From JBHIDJ01 sp046760105 (lineage in GTDB: Bacteria > Pseudomonadota > Gammaproteobacteria > Acidiferrobacterales > SPGG2), in assembly GCA_046760105.1 (NCBI GenBank), contig JBHIDJ010000169.1, positions 1 to 6,223 of the forward strand: DNA of 6,223 nt. Reading direction: 5' to 3'. The position numbers and the translations under genes were made by a program. Below, in pieces: positions 5,920 through 6,223 of this stretch. The notes under the pieces were generated by a model. The model did not search any database. It saw nothing but the letters and a program-made list of their open reading frames with translations, and had not been told where the DNA came from. Every line of letters begins with the position of its first letter. Positions within the stretch are counted from its first letter, which is position 1.

Positions 5920-6223
5920 CCCGCCGCGCGATGGCGAGCCCACGGGGCGCGGCTGTCTCTCCAAGGCTTCCAGTCTTGGTCCATATCGGCATCAGCTCCG
6001 GCATCGCCCTGATCGGCCCCACCAAATATGAAGGCGCAAGCGGGGTGCGCTGGGCCTACACCGCGCGCGGCCCCGCCATCAACCTCGCTGCCCGCATCGC
6101 TGGCGTTAATGAAGGTGGCATGATCTGCATCGGCCCGTAGACCGCGCGTCGGATCACGGGGCACGTCGCCACGAAAGAGATCGGCAAGAAGCAGCTCAAA
6201 ACGTCAAAGGCGAGGTGATCATT
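5916..6223 (+). pseudogene. Remnant of a class III adenylate/guanylate cyclase catalytic domain
   Basis: From about 5970 the translation matches the C-terminal half of a class III nucleotidyl cyclase domain. VHIGISSG (5979-6002) is the usual GINSG strand, YEGASGVRW the linker, and YTARGPAINLAAR (6057-6095) the catalytic block with Asn at 6081-6083 and Arg at 6093-6095. The N-terminal half with both metal-binding aspartates is absent. The codon at 6138-6140 is TAG where relatives have GAG (GPETARR), and translation resumes sensibly as TARRITGHVATKEIGKKQLK. At the A-run 6198-6201 one A is missing: adding it restores LKNVKGEVI to the window end. An ATG at 5916 overlaps the transporter stop (ATGA), so a 74-residue peptide might be made, but it could not be an active cyclase alone. 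The far end lies outside the window. Sequencing error could explain the frameshift but not the missing 5' half. Confidence 0.8.

Overview
The window reads as GC-rich bacterial chromosome. The protein families and the high-GC codon use of most genes fit a proteobacterium, but no marker gene allows a firmer placement. Its centre is the machinery that builds the nickel-pincer nucleotide (NPN) cofactor, first known from lactate racemase: larB and larC on the minus strand (about 3337 down to 1290) and larE on the plus strand (3536-4396). The two units are divergent and share a 198-base intergenic region. Downstream of larE, on the same strand, come a 240-residue protein of unknown function (4440-5162) and a UreH/NicO-type nickel/cobalt transporter with a His-rich loop (5230-5919).

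Layout. Bases 1-251 hold no convincing gene. A predicted exported alpha/beta hydrolase (252-1184) follows and is convergent with larC. larC and larB are two bases apart and almost certainly one transcript. larE, the unknown gene and the transporter are spaced 43 and 67 bases apart with no obvious terminator, so they are probably a second transcript. The last 300 bases carry the C-terminal half of a class III adenylate/guanylate cyclase domain. It lacks its N-terminal half, has an in-frame TAG, and is one base out of frame near the window edge, so it looks like a decaying remnant.

How the genes work together. In the known pathway LarB carboxylates and hydrolyses nicotinic acid adenine dinucleotide, LarE converts the two carboxylates to thiocarboxylates, and LarC inserts nickel at the expense of CTP. 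The transporter would supply or handle the metal, and two His-rich tracts (LarC N-terminus and transporter loop) fit metal handling. No LarA-type racemase is present, so the enzyme that uses the cofactor lies elsewhere. The most novel item is the unknown protein between larE and the transporter. The LarE has a CxxC plus a third cysteine, the arrangement associated with iron-sulfur-cluster LarE proteins rather than purely sacrificial ones.
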